Assembly: GCA_038501625.1 (NCBI GenBank)
Contig: JAZAYU010000005.1
Location: 3,906,001-3,970,000 of the forward strand
From: Corbicula japonica
Lineage: Eukaryota > Mollusca > Bivalvia > Venerida > Cyrenidae
Direction: 5' to 3'
Length of the DNA stretch: 64,000 nt
Position numbers and translations under genes: made by a program. Positions 35,901-50,200 of the stretch are shown here, piece by piece. Below the pieces are notes generated by a model that was not told where the DNA came from, searched no databases, and saw only the letters and a list, made by a program, of their open reading frames with translations. Position 1 is the first letter of the stretch; each line of letters starts with the position of its first letter.

Positions 35901-38900
35901 AGACAGCACAGATGTGCAGCTGATCTGGATCTACACTATTCCCCATACAATTAAGAACATTTAATGGTTTAAAACACTTACTCTTTACCTTTTACTCCAT
36001 ATACAGGCATTTTAACGTGTTTGTGACTAGTGTTAATCCAGATCACTCAGCACATTTAATAGTGTCATCTAATCTGGATCTGCACTATTTGCTTTTTGAT
36101 CAGAAACAACCTTAAAAATAAAAAAGCACACTGTGCAGATCCTGATCAGATGGCACAAATATGCTGGCTGATCTGGATCTTCACTGTTGGTCCACATTAT
36201 TATGACATAAATATGGTGAAAAGGGTTAAATTCTGGGATTTAAGTTGAAGTCTTGATTAAATGTATTACATATTAAATATGCTGTTACATAATCAAGGAG
36301 TAAGTGTTATTGACATTTCAATATTCTATTTTCCATGAAAATAATGGTTGGGGGCATTGAATAGAGATGTTATGGTATACTAGTTTTGTAGGGTGAGATT
36401 TGTTCTTGCTTTGTCACAAGCGTCAAACTAGCTGGGGGCAAGATCAATCAGTTCTTATTAATCCAGCAGTCAAAATATTGAAACTTTTATGTGTGTCCAA
36501 AATGGCTTCGAAAGATCCTGTCTGGAATTTGTTCGTTATAATTAAGAAAGGAAAACAAAATACAGCAAAGTGTAAGGACTGTAAAATGGATGTTTGTGCT
36601 AGATCAAATGTGTTAAAAGATCATAGACTAAAGTGTCATGGAAATTGTTTCACATTAAATGTGAGGCAGGTTAGTCATCTATGTTAACCTTTTACTTCGT
36701 GTATAAGGGATTTACCATGTGTGTGACCAGTGTAGAACCAAATTGGACAGCACATCTGTGCTATCTGATCTGGATCTACAAAGGTTACAGATGGCAAAGA
36801 TGTGCCGGCTTATCTGGATCAACACTGTTCACCCATGTGATAAAGGTGTATCTGTGGATGAAAGGGTTATATACCACATCATTTACTGAAAAATCTCCAG
36901 TTCTAAACCTTTCCTCTATATATAGCCTTTTTACGCATGTGCGACCAGTGTAGATCCAGATCAGCTGGCACATACGTGCTGCTGATCAGGATCTGCACTG
37001 GTCGTATTTCGGTCAGAAATAACAGGTCTAATGAATCAAAAAGCGAACAGTTTAGATCCTGATGTGCTGGCTGATCTGGATCTAAACTGTTCGCCCACAC
37101 AATAAAGATGTGTCTATGGAGGAAAGGGTTAAAATATGAATATAAAAGTGAGCAACAATTTACTTTGTGTTCTGGCATGTGTCCAGTTCCATTGTGTTTC
37201 ATTTTCATTTTTTTTAAACTTAACAACATGCTAGGAATTATGTTTTGAAATTTACTTAATAAACTCAAGACAAAATAAAAACTCAAAATGTAAGTTTCAC
37301 ACTTGCTTAATAAAATTTAAAAATTACTGTTTGCTTCACAACCCTAAAGTTTTGTGCATATCCATGATTTTTTATATTCATGATGAAGTATTTTCTGTTT
37401 AATTGAGTAGTATAATTCCAATTTTGTTGCAAAAATCTACAAATTTCTTAACCCTTTCCTCCATATATATGCATTTTTATGCATGTGTGACCAATGTAGA
37501 TCCAGATCAGCCAGCACATCCGTGCAGTCTGATCAGGATCTGCACTGGTTGCATTTTGGTTAGAGATAACCTTACAAATAAAAAAAGTGAACAGTTTAGA
37601 TCCTGATCAGACGGCAAGGATGTGCTGGCTGATCTGGATCCAAACTGATCGCCCTCGCAATTAAGGACGGTGTTTCTATGGAGGAAAGGGTTTAACACGC
37701 TCGTATTCTACAATTTGTTAGGAAAACTGTGAAATATAAAATATATATGTACTATATTATATGTATTTTCTTTCTTCACTAGACCATCACAACTCCCAAA
37801 AAAGAAAGCTACAGGCTCAGGAATCGAACTGTAATTACGAAACAAACAACCCCAGACTTGGACCAGTCAATTCCGTTCGAGTCTCCCGAAGCCATGGCGG
37901 AGGAAGAGGGAATTCTCAGCGAGACCGTTCCCGATGCCATGGAACAGCAGGCGCAGGAAGCGCTGTTGGATCAAATCAAACATTTGAAAGTTAGTAAATG
38001 AAATATTCTGGTTAAGCTCTAAATTTCTATTCCAGCAAATAATCCTGTAGAGTGATTTAGACAAATATCCATGTGAAATTTCTAAAAACAGAACAGTTGC
38101 ATTTTTGAAGGAAAATGAGGTCACTGATCACAATTCAGAAGTCCAAACTCGATTATCTTCATAAAAAGAATCGGCTTTCCTATTGCACAGATCTGAATGG
38201 CATTAACCCTTTCCTGTATAGATACACCTTTATTGCTAGAGCTAACAGTTTAGATCCAGATCAGCTGGCACATCTGTGCCTTCTGATCAGGATCTAAACT
38301 CTTTGCTTTTTGATTCATTAGATTATTTCTGACGCATGCGATAAAAGGTGTATAAGTGGAGAAAATGGTTAAAATATACCTGCACCCATTGTCAAAAAAA
38401 TTGTCAATGAATATTTTAGAATGTTTAAGATGTGAAAAACTTTGAACATGGCATCTTCCATTGAGCTTTTCCTTAGAAACTAATTGCTGATTACTTTCAT
38501 AGTAAGTGTCAGATTTCAAAAAATTATTTCATTTGTGCAGTTAGTATATAAAATGTTGTCTTTTATTTTGTTGATATATTCTTAATAGTGTTGCAGTTGG
38601 TGAGGGAACTTTTTTAAATTTCAGGAATTGAAAAGAGGCTTAGAATCGCGTATAAATGAATTTGAGACAGAACAAGTGAAGCTGGTTAACCAGACGGAAA
38701 TGTTGACCAACCAACTTACCAGTCTAGAGGAGGTTTGCAATTTTACTGGAATTATCTATAAAGGTCGGGAATGGATGGGTGTCTATTCTGGTATAGTGGA
38801 ATATAGGGTTAGAGCCAATGTGCGGCAGGGTATATTATGAAGGTGGGATAAGGGTTTCAGGGCTTTGTGGTTTAGGGTTTAAATTCTCTTGTATCTTTGG

Positions 38901-41232
38901 AGTTGCTGACTTGCTTTATTGTAAAGTTGTTGCAGATGACTTTAAATAGGACCTCAGTGGTGCAGGGTGAGGGAACCAGATCTGTATAAGTGGATATATG
39001 CTTAGGTCTTAAGGTTTGCAAAATGGATTTCTCAGAATTTTTCCTTACATGTAGTGTTCGCAAATCAGTAAAATCAATGTGTGCATAATATGATTATGTC
39101 TAGGAAATAAATTTAGTGAAATACTTACGTGGACATATCAGGAATGGCCACACCCAGCAGACACCGCCTCCACAAGCCAAAAAGTAAAGTGGAGAAGAGG
39201 GCATGGTATTTCAATAATGAGTTTTAAAATAGATGCCACAAACAATTAACGAAAATGAGAATCCCAGGGGTTACTGTATAAATGATTATAAGGTCATTCC
39301 AGTATTCATATTCATCAGTCCTAAATAGGGAAGGTATGTTTCAAGAATAAGATGACAGGGGATGTTACAACACTTGTGGCAAAATATAGACACAGGAATT
39401 TTTCAAAATGCCAGTTTTGTGTTAAAGATAACTACTCGGGCAATATATCCATGTATAAATTGTAAGATTCCATTAAATAATATTAATTGTAACTCTTCAT
39501 CGAATAAGTGTTTCTCTTTTGGACTAACTAAGACACTGTTATTCAAGTTTTTAAATCTGAAAATTTTAATAGTTTACCCTATCCTCCATATATACGCATT
39601 TTTATGCATGTGGGACCAGTGTAGATCCAGATCAGCCGGTTCATCTGCGCTGTTTGATCTGGATCTGCACTGTTCACGTTTGGTCAGAAATAACCTAATA
39701 GAAAAAGGTTTTAATTTTATGACCAAGAAACAATCGGAATAGATCCAGATCAAATGGCTTAAACAGGGTTAAACAGAGATAACACTGATTCAACCATTGA
39801 CTTTATGGCTATGCCTTTAATTGCATGGTGACCAGAGTTAATCTAGATTACCAGTCGGATTGAGATCTACACTTTCATTTTGGTTATTTCTGGCCAAGAA
39901 GCAAAAGGTTTAGTTCCAGATCCAACTGCACCAAGGTGCAAGATGATCTGTATCACACTGGTCACGAAAGGGATCTAACCTCGTAGAAGATTAACCCATT
40001 CCTGTACAGACACACCTTTATTGCTTGGGTGAACAGTTTAGATCCAGATCAGCCGGCACATCTGTGCCGTCTGATCAGGATCTAAACTGTTCGCATTTTG
40101 ATTCATTAGGATATTTATGACCAAAATGCGACCAGTGCAGATCCTGATCAGACGGCACAGATGTGCCGGCTGATCTAGATCTACACTGGTCGCACATGCG
40201 TAAAAATGCGTATATATCCAGGAAAGGGTTAACATAAATTATATATGCATTTTCAGTTATATGACAAGGAAAAGGCCAAGTCTAAACAGTTGTATGAGGA
40301 ACTGAGCAATACTGAACCTCAGTTGAAGAAATTGATGCAAGAGAAGAATAGTAAGTTACAAGTGTTGCATTGATTTAGGGCCTTTACTTTAACCCTGTCC
40401 TCCATTAGAAACACCTTTATTGCATGGGCGAACAGTTTAGATCCAGATCAGCCAGCACAACCAGGTCGTCTGATCAGGATCTAAACCGTTCGCTTTTTTA
40501 ATCATTTGGATATTTCTGACCTATATGCGACCAGTGCAGATCCTGATCAGATGGCAAGGATGTGTCGGCTTATCTGGATCTACACTGGTAGCACATGCGT
40601 AAAAAGGCGTATTTATGGAGGAAAGGGTTAACAGTATATCAAGCCAGTAATATCAAAAATACATCAATATATTATATATCATAGACAATTGAAATGGCCA
40701 TGTGAAAATATCTGTTTTTGTTTTTTTTAAAGAAATTGATGACACATCCTTAAATAACATCTACATTGGTCACAATAAGGGGCGTGAGGAGGGGATTTCA
40801 CCGGGCAATATTGACCATACAACCCGGCTATTTTAGTGAAAGAGCTGCTATTTTGTTTGTTTTGAGCCCAGAATCTCCCTTTTACTTTCATTTCCCCCTC
40901 TTCTACTTTGAAAAATAATGAGACCACTGGATAATGCTTAGCTGACGACATTGTAGTGAAATGAGTTTGCTGAAATAAGTATATGATCTTGACAAAATTA
41001 TATTAAAATCATTTATGCAATAATAGTCTATCCAAAAAAATAGTGACAACATAAAATGTCAAAAAGTTATCACTGAAGCACTTTTGCCATGATGTGCCCC
41101 TTCATTTCTTCGTTTAACGAAGGTTTAAACATTAACAACATAATTATATAAGCATCCAATCTATTCTGAAAATTGCCGAAATCAGCCAGTGATGTAGACC
41201 ATTGCAAATTGTGTGTCCGCAAATAAAATGTT

Positions 41233-41271
<39 letters not shown>

Positions 41272-44200
41272 AAAAATTATGATTTTGTGTATTGTGAACT
41301 TGTGTACTGCGTTTTTTTTATGTATTATGATTTGTGTTTTATGATTTCGTGTACTGTGATTTTGTGTGTTATGATTTGTGTATATTGATTCGTGTATTAC
41401 GATTTTGTGTACACTGCGAACTCTTTATAACGCGGTATAGCGGGTCCATCATCCCGACCGCGTTAATAAGTGAATCTGCGTTATATTTTCCCGCGCAAAA
41501 TACATGTCCCGATTTTCCCGCGAAAAATACATGACCCGATTTTCCCTCGCAAATATACAACCTAATACGCAACTAGAGATTATGCATAATTCTACGTAAC
41601 GTCATGATTCCCCACACTGTACTCGACAAAAAATATTTCTTACAAGACACACAATTACCAAATAAAAAAAGCAAAACGGCAAGAGACTGACTAATAACAC
41701 CAAGATCAAAATCGTATAGGCCTTAAATTATTGTAATGGAATTAAAGACCGTATATCTAGTTTGTTTAGATGCTTGCAGAAATTTTAATTATTTTATGAC
41801 ACAAACTCTGACATTTAAGAACGTAAATGTAAAATAAATATTAAAACACTAACCATGGTGAACATATTCCATAATTTATAAATTACATCCTAATTTTATC
41901 TCCAGTGTAATATTTCAGTATTGTTGCATCATCAACCAACTTAAACCAGCTAAAAAACAAGACAAATGTCACGTACACACTTCTTGTAGATCAAACGATT
42001 TCATAGCAGAGCCGACAAAACATCACAGTCTCGATACGAGCCGACATTTTTCTTTGAAGTCGCATTTCATTGACAGATATTATCGCTGTTTACCTCCATA
42101 GTAAAAAAATGCAACCTCCATGAAATTAACAGGAAGGCGGATCAAAGCAAAATGTACATCAATGAACTACCGACAGACTGGGAATAATTTTTTGTTTCTT
42201 TCTGAATTGTGCGGATTATGTGATAATTATAGAGACAATCGAATTTAGTAATGGATCAATGATAAAATTAAACAGTAAGTATGCATTCACAAGTTTGCCC
42301 CAGGCTGTTATCTGTCACTGGGAAAGGTGTTAAAACACGGTTGTTTTAGGGAAAAATGTGTGCGTCATTTGTGTACATGTTACAATTGTGACTTCCGGTT
42401 TCGATTTTTTGCCGTTTCATGGTAAAAAATGGACTTAGAAAAAAAATAGGGGATCCACGGTACGACCGCGTTATAATGGAGCGCGGAATTAAACGAAGCG
42501 CGTTATAAAGAGTTTGCAGTGTATTATGTTTTATGTATTTTGAATTATGTATTATGTTTTGTGTATTTTGATATGTGTATTATGTTTTGTGTATTTTGAT
42601 TCATGCATTATGATTATTGTTCAGATGCAGAGGGTGAATGTCGTGACCTCAAATTGATGATTGATCAGGCAGATAGAGAGAAGAAAGAATACAAAGAGAA
42701 ATTAACCATGCTGAAGATTGAAAAAGATGAATCAGTTGCTGTAATAGAGTCTAAAGTATGTAATCCCTAACTGCCATACATTTCCAACATTTCTACAATA
42801 GTACCACCACATTTTTAACCAGATTTTATTTTGGAAGACTGGTTATTAGATATGGGTAAAATGTTGGGTTGGCAGTCAGGTGTCAACATTTCATTCATAT
42901 TTTTTGTTTAACCCTTTCCTCCATATATACACGTTTTTGCGCATGTGCGACCAGTGCCGTCTGATCAGGATCTGCACTGGTCGCATATTGGTCAGAAATA
43001 ACCTAATGAATCAAAAAGCGAACAGTTTAGATCCTGATCCTGGCACAGATTTGCCAGCTGATCTGGATCTAAACTGTCTGCCAATGCATTAAAGGTGTAT
43101 TTTCTCAGTAACAACTCTAACCATTTAAGGTAGAGCTTTGAAACTCAACATAGTTCTGACATTACAATATCAATTTTCAGAACAAGTTTTGTAACTCTGA
43201 CCATATTTTGTCATAGTGATTCCCTATTTTCACCTAAAATTTAAGAAGAAAACCTTGTTTATCACATTTTTGGCATTTTCTTGTTTAGTTTGGATCCGTC
43301 AGCAGATGGTATAGGAGGTTGTCTTGTGAATATTTATAGAATAGAAAATAGTGTGGATACTTGATTTAGGGTTAATCAGACTCTCCGCATGTGATAAAGG
43401 ATAATTGAACACTCACCTGCAGTTCTGATGTGAACAGTGTTTAAGTTATCAAGCTGTTGTTTTCTCATTGTACTCATGATGACTTTTGCAGGTTGCAGAA
43501 TTACAAACTCAATTAGAGCATATTGCAAAAGAGAACAAACAATTGTCTGAAGACAAGGATAACTTAAAAGTAAGTTGCTTACTTCCATGGTGTATTTAAA
43601 GTCTGTAAATATGTTAACTGCTACACGAAAACAGGTTTCTGTCCATCAGAAAAAAAATCTTAAATCAAAATTAGGGTTCTTCAAGTAAAAAAAGAGGAAG
43701 TCATGAAATTTTTCAAAGCTGAGTCACTGCCAAAAATAGGAAAGTATGCTGTTGTTTGCATGTCTCTTGTTACTCCTGATTTCGATTTCATTTAGATTTT
43801 GGCTTGCAGCCCAAACATCAAAAGCTTGGCGATGTGACTGATATTTTCGTTGGCGATGTGACTGATATTTTCATTGAGAATAGTGGTAAAGTTTTATTGA
43901 CAGAACACTGTTTGTAGTTAATAAAGAATTCAGGTTGCTTAATTTTAACCACACCTTTTGTTATTGCATCAGTGCTCCATGTATAATTCAAATCTACAAA
44001 GCATCATTTTCAGTTCAGCTTCCGCAAGCGATAAAAATTTGATTGACAGCCACACCTTATTGAAAGTTGGATGCAGCGTCATCTGATTGAAGCGGTAGTT
44101 CTAACAGTTGTCACATGACAAAAAAGTGATCGGTGTCTTGTGAAGTGATGCAGTGCAACAAATATTTATGGAGGTTGCTGTCTGGGTCAAAATCAAAAAA

Positions 44201-47200
44201 GAAATCGAAAAGCTAAGCTGTGTGTTATCTTATTACAAAACTTTTCCCATTATTTGTTAGGCTCAAATAGATGATGACAGAATAATCCTGGACTTTAATC
44301 AAGCCAATTTTTGCCGCCTCGAGAAGGAGATATCAGCTAATGAGAAAGTCATACAACAACTGGAACAGGATCTTCAGGTAACCGTGGTAACGTGGAGTCA
44401 CTAGTTGTCAGTGCCCAAGGTTATAAAACTCAGATTGGAAACCATTCTCAAATCTCAAGCATCTGATTGGCTGAAATGGCGACAAGTCAATCAGTAACTT
44501 GATTTCAGCCAATCAGATACTTGAGATTTGAGACTGGTTTTTCAATCTGAGTTTTATAACCTTCAGCCCAGATCTCTGCCAGGACATTTGTAATGTTTGG
44601 AATCAATCATACCAGACATTGGTTTATTGATCAAACATCATTGGGACTAATTTACAACTGACTTTTTAACTTAAATAGAGCAAATCTTGAATTTTGATTT
44701 ACTGTTTATTATTGTGTAATTGTTGTTGTTTTTTGTATTTGTGTGTTTGCTTATTTTTTGCTTATTTTGTGAGCGATAAAAATACACTTGAAATAACACA
44801 CATATTACCCTTTTCCTCCATAGATACACCTTTATCGCAACAGTTTAGATCCAGATCTTCTGGCACATTTGTGCCATCTGATCAGGATCTAAACTGTTCC
44901 CTTTCTGATTCATTTGGTTATTTCTGACCAAAATGCGACCAGTGCAGATCCTGATCAGACGGCACGGATGCGCCGGCTGAATTGGATTTACACTGGTGGC
45001 GCATGCATAAAAATGTGTATATAATTATGGAGGAAAGGGATAAATACACTTTGAAAGCTGCCTGTTCACAGTTCAGGGTGGAAAACGTCAACGTCTCAGA
45101 TGTGGTTAATATTATTTGTACTAATATATAATGCCTGTATATGCCTAACCCTTTCCACCATAGATACAACTTTATTGCGAGGGCGAACAGTTTAGATCCA
45201 GATCAGCTGGCACATCCATGCTGTCTGATCAGGATCTAAACTGTTCGCTTTTTGATTCATTAAGTAATTTCGAACCAAAATGCGACCAGTGCAGATCCTG
45301 ATCAGATGGCACAGATGTGCCGGCTGATCTGGATCTACACTGGTCGCACATGAGTAAAAATGTGTATAAATGGAGGAAAGGGTTAAATCCTGGATACAAC
45401 ACTACTTATGTATTATATTTGTTTGACAGACTGCACAGAAAACAATAGCTGATGAACATAACCTGAAGGAGACGTTGGTCAAACAGCTCAACAGTGAAAA
45501 GGTATGATGTCTTAAAATACATTTTCCCCTCATATAATGTGCTACTGTTTTCAAGTGTGTGTATCGGTATGTAAATAAAGCACAGGGGAGCATGTCAGTA
45601 ATTTAACCCTTTACTCCATACATGTAAAAACACATTTTAACATGTGTGCGAACAGGGCAGATCCTGATCTGATGGCACAGATGTATTGGTCATAGTTGGG
45701 TTTAAGTCTAAACAGTGTAGACCCAGACCATGCTTCACAGATTTGGGTCTACAATGGTTGCCAATGTGACTTAGTTATGAATAATCAGCCTATGTGATAT
45801 CCCTTCTTCTTTATGCTGCATTGTAACTTAGTTTTCATTTTTCTACAGGATAATGCAGTTAGTGACATATATTTGCTTTTTGATCAGGTTTTCTGTGTTG
45901 TTTTTGTAAAAGTTTAGGCTTTTTGAGATCCATAAATTATTTGTTGTATTTTATATTGAATCTTGTTCAAATTTTTGTTGAAAAAAATCAGATTAACATT
46001 AAAAAAAAAGAAGAAATGAACCGAATGGCCAGACATTTCTATAGTCTCAATATGAAACAATGCATGTATTTGTACATAGTTCTTGGAAGCATTAACGTAG
46101 TGTTTCTTTCAGGACAAGGTGGTTTTAGAAAAACTTGATGAAAATAAGAAACTGTCCGATGAAAACTGTGCTTTGAAGAATGTGCTGGAACATACACATT
46201 CAAACGTCATGGTCTTGGAAAAATCCATTGAGGAACGAGATTCTAAAATTACACACTTAGAAAACTGCCTCAAAGGAACAGAGGTATAAACAGTTTGTTT
46301 TGCTAATGATAGATATGATTTGTTGACATATTTTGTCTGACAAACATATTCCAGCGACACAAAAGTTAAACAGATGACCAGTGCAGATTATTTCATTTAC
46401 TTAAGCTCAACTTTTTAAGCTGTTCTAATTTAGATAAATCTTTGGTTTATGGCTTTTAAAAAATTTAATAACTGGTGATGATTTACTGATATATTTATAC
46501 TTACTAAGCAATAGATTATTTTATAAAAATTGTGTTTTTTCACATCCACATGGGGAGTCTTAATTCTGCAAGAAAGATGACAATTTTGAGGTTGCCTGAA
46601 TGGCTGTTTTAACTTCAGAAGTTAATAGGATGACTCCTCCTTGAAAATAGTTTATTGTAGTCTTTACACAATTTCTGTAAATATTGAAAAGTAAATAATG
46701 TTAATCGTGTGACACATTACAGGAGAAGGCAGGACAGTACATCAAACAGTTGGATGAACAGAACATGGTGATGAACGATTTACAGCAACAGGTTGAAAGG
46801 CTAGAGGAGGAGATGGACTTTATGAGGTATAAATAAGGCAATTCATTCCTAAAAATGCTTAAATAATCTTATTCCGAAGTAAGCTGAAAGAAATGTAATG
46901 TCAGATTTGGAACTAGTGTTGATCCTGGTCAGAGTGGCCTGTGCAGTCATATCCGTATAGTCATATCCATGCAGTTTTATCTGTGCATTCATTCATGCAG
47001 TCTAACTTTGCAGTCATATCATAGCAGTTTTATCTGTGCAGTCATAGCTGTGCAGTCTTAGCTGTGCAGTCATAGCTGTGCAGTCATAGCTGTGCAGTCA
47101 TAGCTGTGCAGTCATAGCTGTGCAGTCTTAGCTGTGCAGTCATAGCTGTGCAGTCATAGCTGTGCAGTCATAGCTGTGCAGTCATAGCTGTGCAGTCTTA

Positions 47201-50200
47201 GCTGTGCAGTCATAGCTTTGCAGTCATAGCTGTGCAGTCATAGCTGTGCAGTCATAGCTGTGCAGTCTTAGCTGTGCAGTCATAGCTTTGCAGTCATAGC
47301 TGTGCAATCATATCCATAAATTAACTTACTTAGGTATTTTATTGCTATTAGTCTTATAACTGCTATATTGTGAACCATGTTATTGACACAAATTTTGTTG
47401 TTTGTTGTTGAATTTGTTTTGAATGAGAAGGGTACATAATTAGAGGAACATTAAGACAGTATGCAGTCTGTTGATTTGTATCATTTCTCGTTGCATATTT
47501 AAACCACATCACTTTCGACTTGGGTCCTCGCATGAGATTTTTACACATGCAACTCATAAGATACCAACCTAAAGACTGCATACTGTTATAATATTCCATT
47601 TGTACTTTATACCTGATATAAAAGCCCGATTTTCCATATATATGCCTCTATGGTGTACCCACAGTAGGCGAACAGTGTAGATCCAGATCAGCCGGCAAAG
47701 ATGTGCCATATGATCAGGATCTGCACTGTTCACATTTGGTTAGTTAGGTTATTTCTGACCAATTTGCATTCAATGGACAAAATGTCAGTTTAGGTCATAT
47801 TAAAACTGGCTGTTTTGAACAGGTGCTTGCTATTCAAAGGTGGCTGCTAAGGCAGGTTTCACTGTATTGGAGTAAAGGGATAGAATGAGATCTATTGAAC
47901 ATGTTACGTTGCAGGGACTCCCATGAGAAGTTGACAGAGAAAGTCAAGGCACAGGAGACGGAAATTAAAACCCTTAAGGAAACGCTAACTTCTGAACAGC
48001 AAAAATATGAAGTTCAAGTATGTTTATTCTAATAACAACTTAAAATAACAACTGCATGCAACCACAAGTCTGAAATCATTATGTTCTCATCTATAATTCA
48101 GCCATTAAAATTACCAAAACAAACTGAACCATATCGACTATCATTTTTAAAGATTAATACTTGCCAGACTAAACAAAATCTAACCAGAGCACAGAACGTG
48201 ACAAGAACATTCATTAATATTGGTCAGTTTTGAAATTTTGACCTATGATTCACTGTGGTATCATTTTATTTTCATAGTGGTTTAATTTTTGCCTATTTCA
48301 CACTAGCTAAACTGCAGGAAATCAAATCATTTACTATACCCATAAGTGACCAGTGTAGATTGAAAGTAACTGATCTGTGCAGTCTTCACTGGATCTACAC
48401 TGTTCTGGTTTAGAGAAGTGAACAGTGTAGATACTGATAAGACTGCATGAATGTGCAGGCTGATCTGGATCTACACTGATCACAAATGCAGTAAAAGTCT
48501 TATCAATAGAGTAAAGGGTTAAGTTAAAAGGTACCACTGTATAATTCCTCCATATATACGCATTTTACGCATGTGCGACCAGTGTAGATCCAGATCAACT
48601 GGCACATCTGTGCCATCTGATCAGGATCTGCACTGGTCGCTTTTTGGTCAGAAATAACCTAGTGAATAAAAAATCAAACAGTTTAGATCCTGATCAGACA
48701 GCACAGATGTGTCGGCTGATCTGGATCTAAACTGTTTGCCCATGCAATAAAAGTGTATCTATGGAGGAAAGGGATAATGATGTATGTCTATTGTCAGCGG
48801 GAAATGCACGATTTGGATTGTAAAACGTTCCAAGAAGAGAAAGAGGACCTGCAGAAAGAATTTGAAGAGCAAGAGCAGCTGCGACACAGGGCGGAGATAG
48901 AGAAGACAGGACTGTTAGCTGAAGTAGACAGGCTTAAAGAACTGGTTAGTATATTAGCCAGATTTTCTAATACTGGGTCCAAGATCATAAAACTAAGTTT
49001 TGAGATCAGTCTCAAATCTCAAGCATTTGATTGGCTGAAATGGTGACTGGTTGCCATTTCAGCCAATCAGATGCTTGAGATTTGAGACTGATCTCAAAAC
49101 TTAGTTTTATGATCTTGGGCACTGGTTATAAGATTGGGTAGGCAGGCATCAAGTCCACTTTTTCACAGTATTCTTTGAAACTGAACATAGTTGTCTGACA
49201 TCAAAAAAGCAATTTTCAGGACAAGTTTCAAAACTCTTGACTGTATTCTATTATAGTTATGCCCCTTTTCACTTAGAAATTTGGTATAGTTTGTTATTTA
49301 AGTCCACTTTTTCTCTGAAACTGTTCAACAATAAGGATCCCTATAAACTTCAGAAGAAAACCTGGTTTCATAGCATTGCAGCATCTTCTTGTTGATTGTC
49401 AGATGCTGAGGTCAACAAAGGAAGAGTGATAACACACACAAGTTATTAAAACCTGAACACTTGTTTCTGTTTCCAATCACTTATACAAAAAAATGCTAAC
49501 TGGTTAGCAAAATGGTAATTATACCAGTGAAATGGTCATAATAAAGTCCCCTGCCAACAGGATAATGATTTGATATTGTCCATTCTCCCTTCTGTCTAGC
49601 ACACTTTTTCCACACTTTTCCATTTCTTGGCACTGGATGTTCGGTTTTGTTGAAAATTAGCACATATATATGGAATGTACATCAAATTCTGATCCAGTTT
49701 ATACCTCAATTTTAGCAGAATTATGGGCTTTTGCAACTTTATAGGGAATTTGTGCATTTGGAGCCATGCTTACTTACTGGTTCATAAAGTTTAATTAAAA
49801 CTTCCTATGGGTTAATATATTGGTAATTAATCAGTGGTTTGCTATACTGTCTGAGTATACAAGTGAATGACCTTAGTAGATTTTGAGGTGATTAGGTCAA
49901 AGGTCAAGGTCATGATGACTTTTAATAAAACCAAGTCTCATTTGATCATTGAACTGGTTCCTAGAGTTCCAGGGCCCAATGTCATAAAACTTAGATTTGA
50001 GACTGGTCACCAGTTTTAGTTTTATGATCTCCGGCCTTGGATACAATCTTATAACAAATATAATCATTTATAGTTACAGGAGAAGAAACAGGTAGCATGG
50101 GATTTAGACAACAGCAGATATGAGCTGGAGCAATTGACGCAGAAACTGAACGATCTCGAAGCTGTGAGGCTCGATAGGACTAAGGAAAATGCTGAACTCA

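Noticed and set aside
36400..36501. Longer start for the BED-finger ORF
   Set aside because: The upstream 34 codons are not finger-like; the ATG at 36502 directly precedes the conserved tryptophan-containing block.
45850..45888. Possible extra KIF15 exon (acceptor CTACAG, 13 in-frame codons, donor GTTTTC)
   Set aside because: Donor is poor, the peptide (SDIYLLFDQ) is not coiled-coil-like, and part of it resembles the TTAA-MITE linker; exons 24 and 25 join in phase without it.
47040..47312. Regular short repeats that could suggest a CRISPR array
   Set aside because: 14-bp head-to-tail units with no unique spacers, in a spliceosomal intron of a eukaryotic gene; an ordinary minisatellite.
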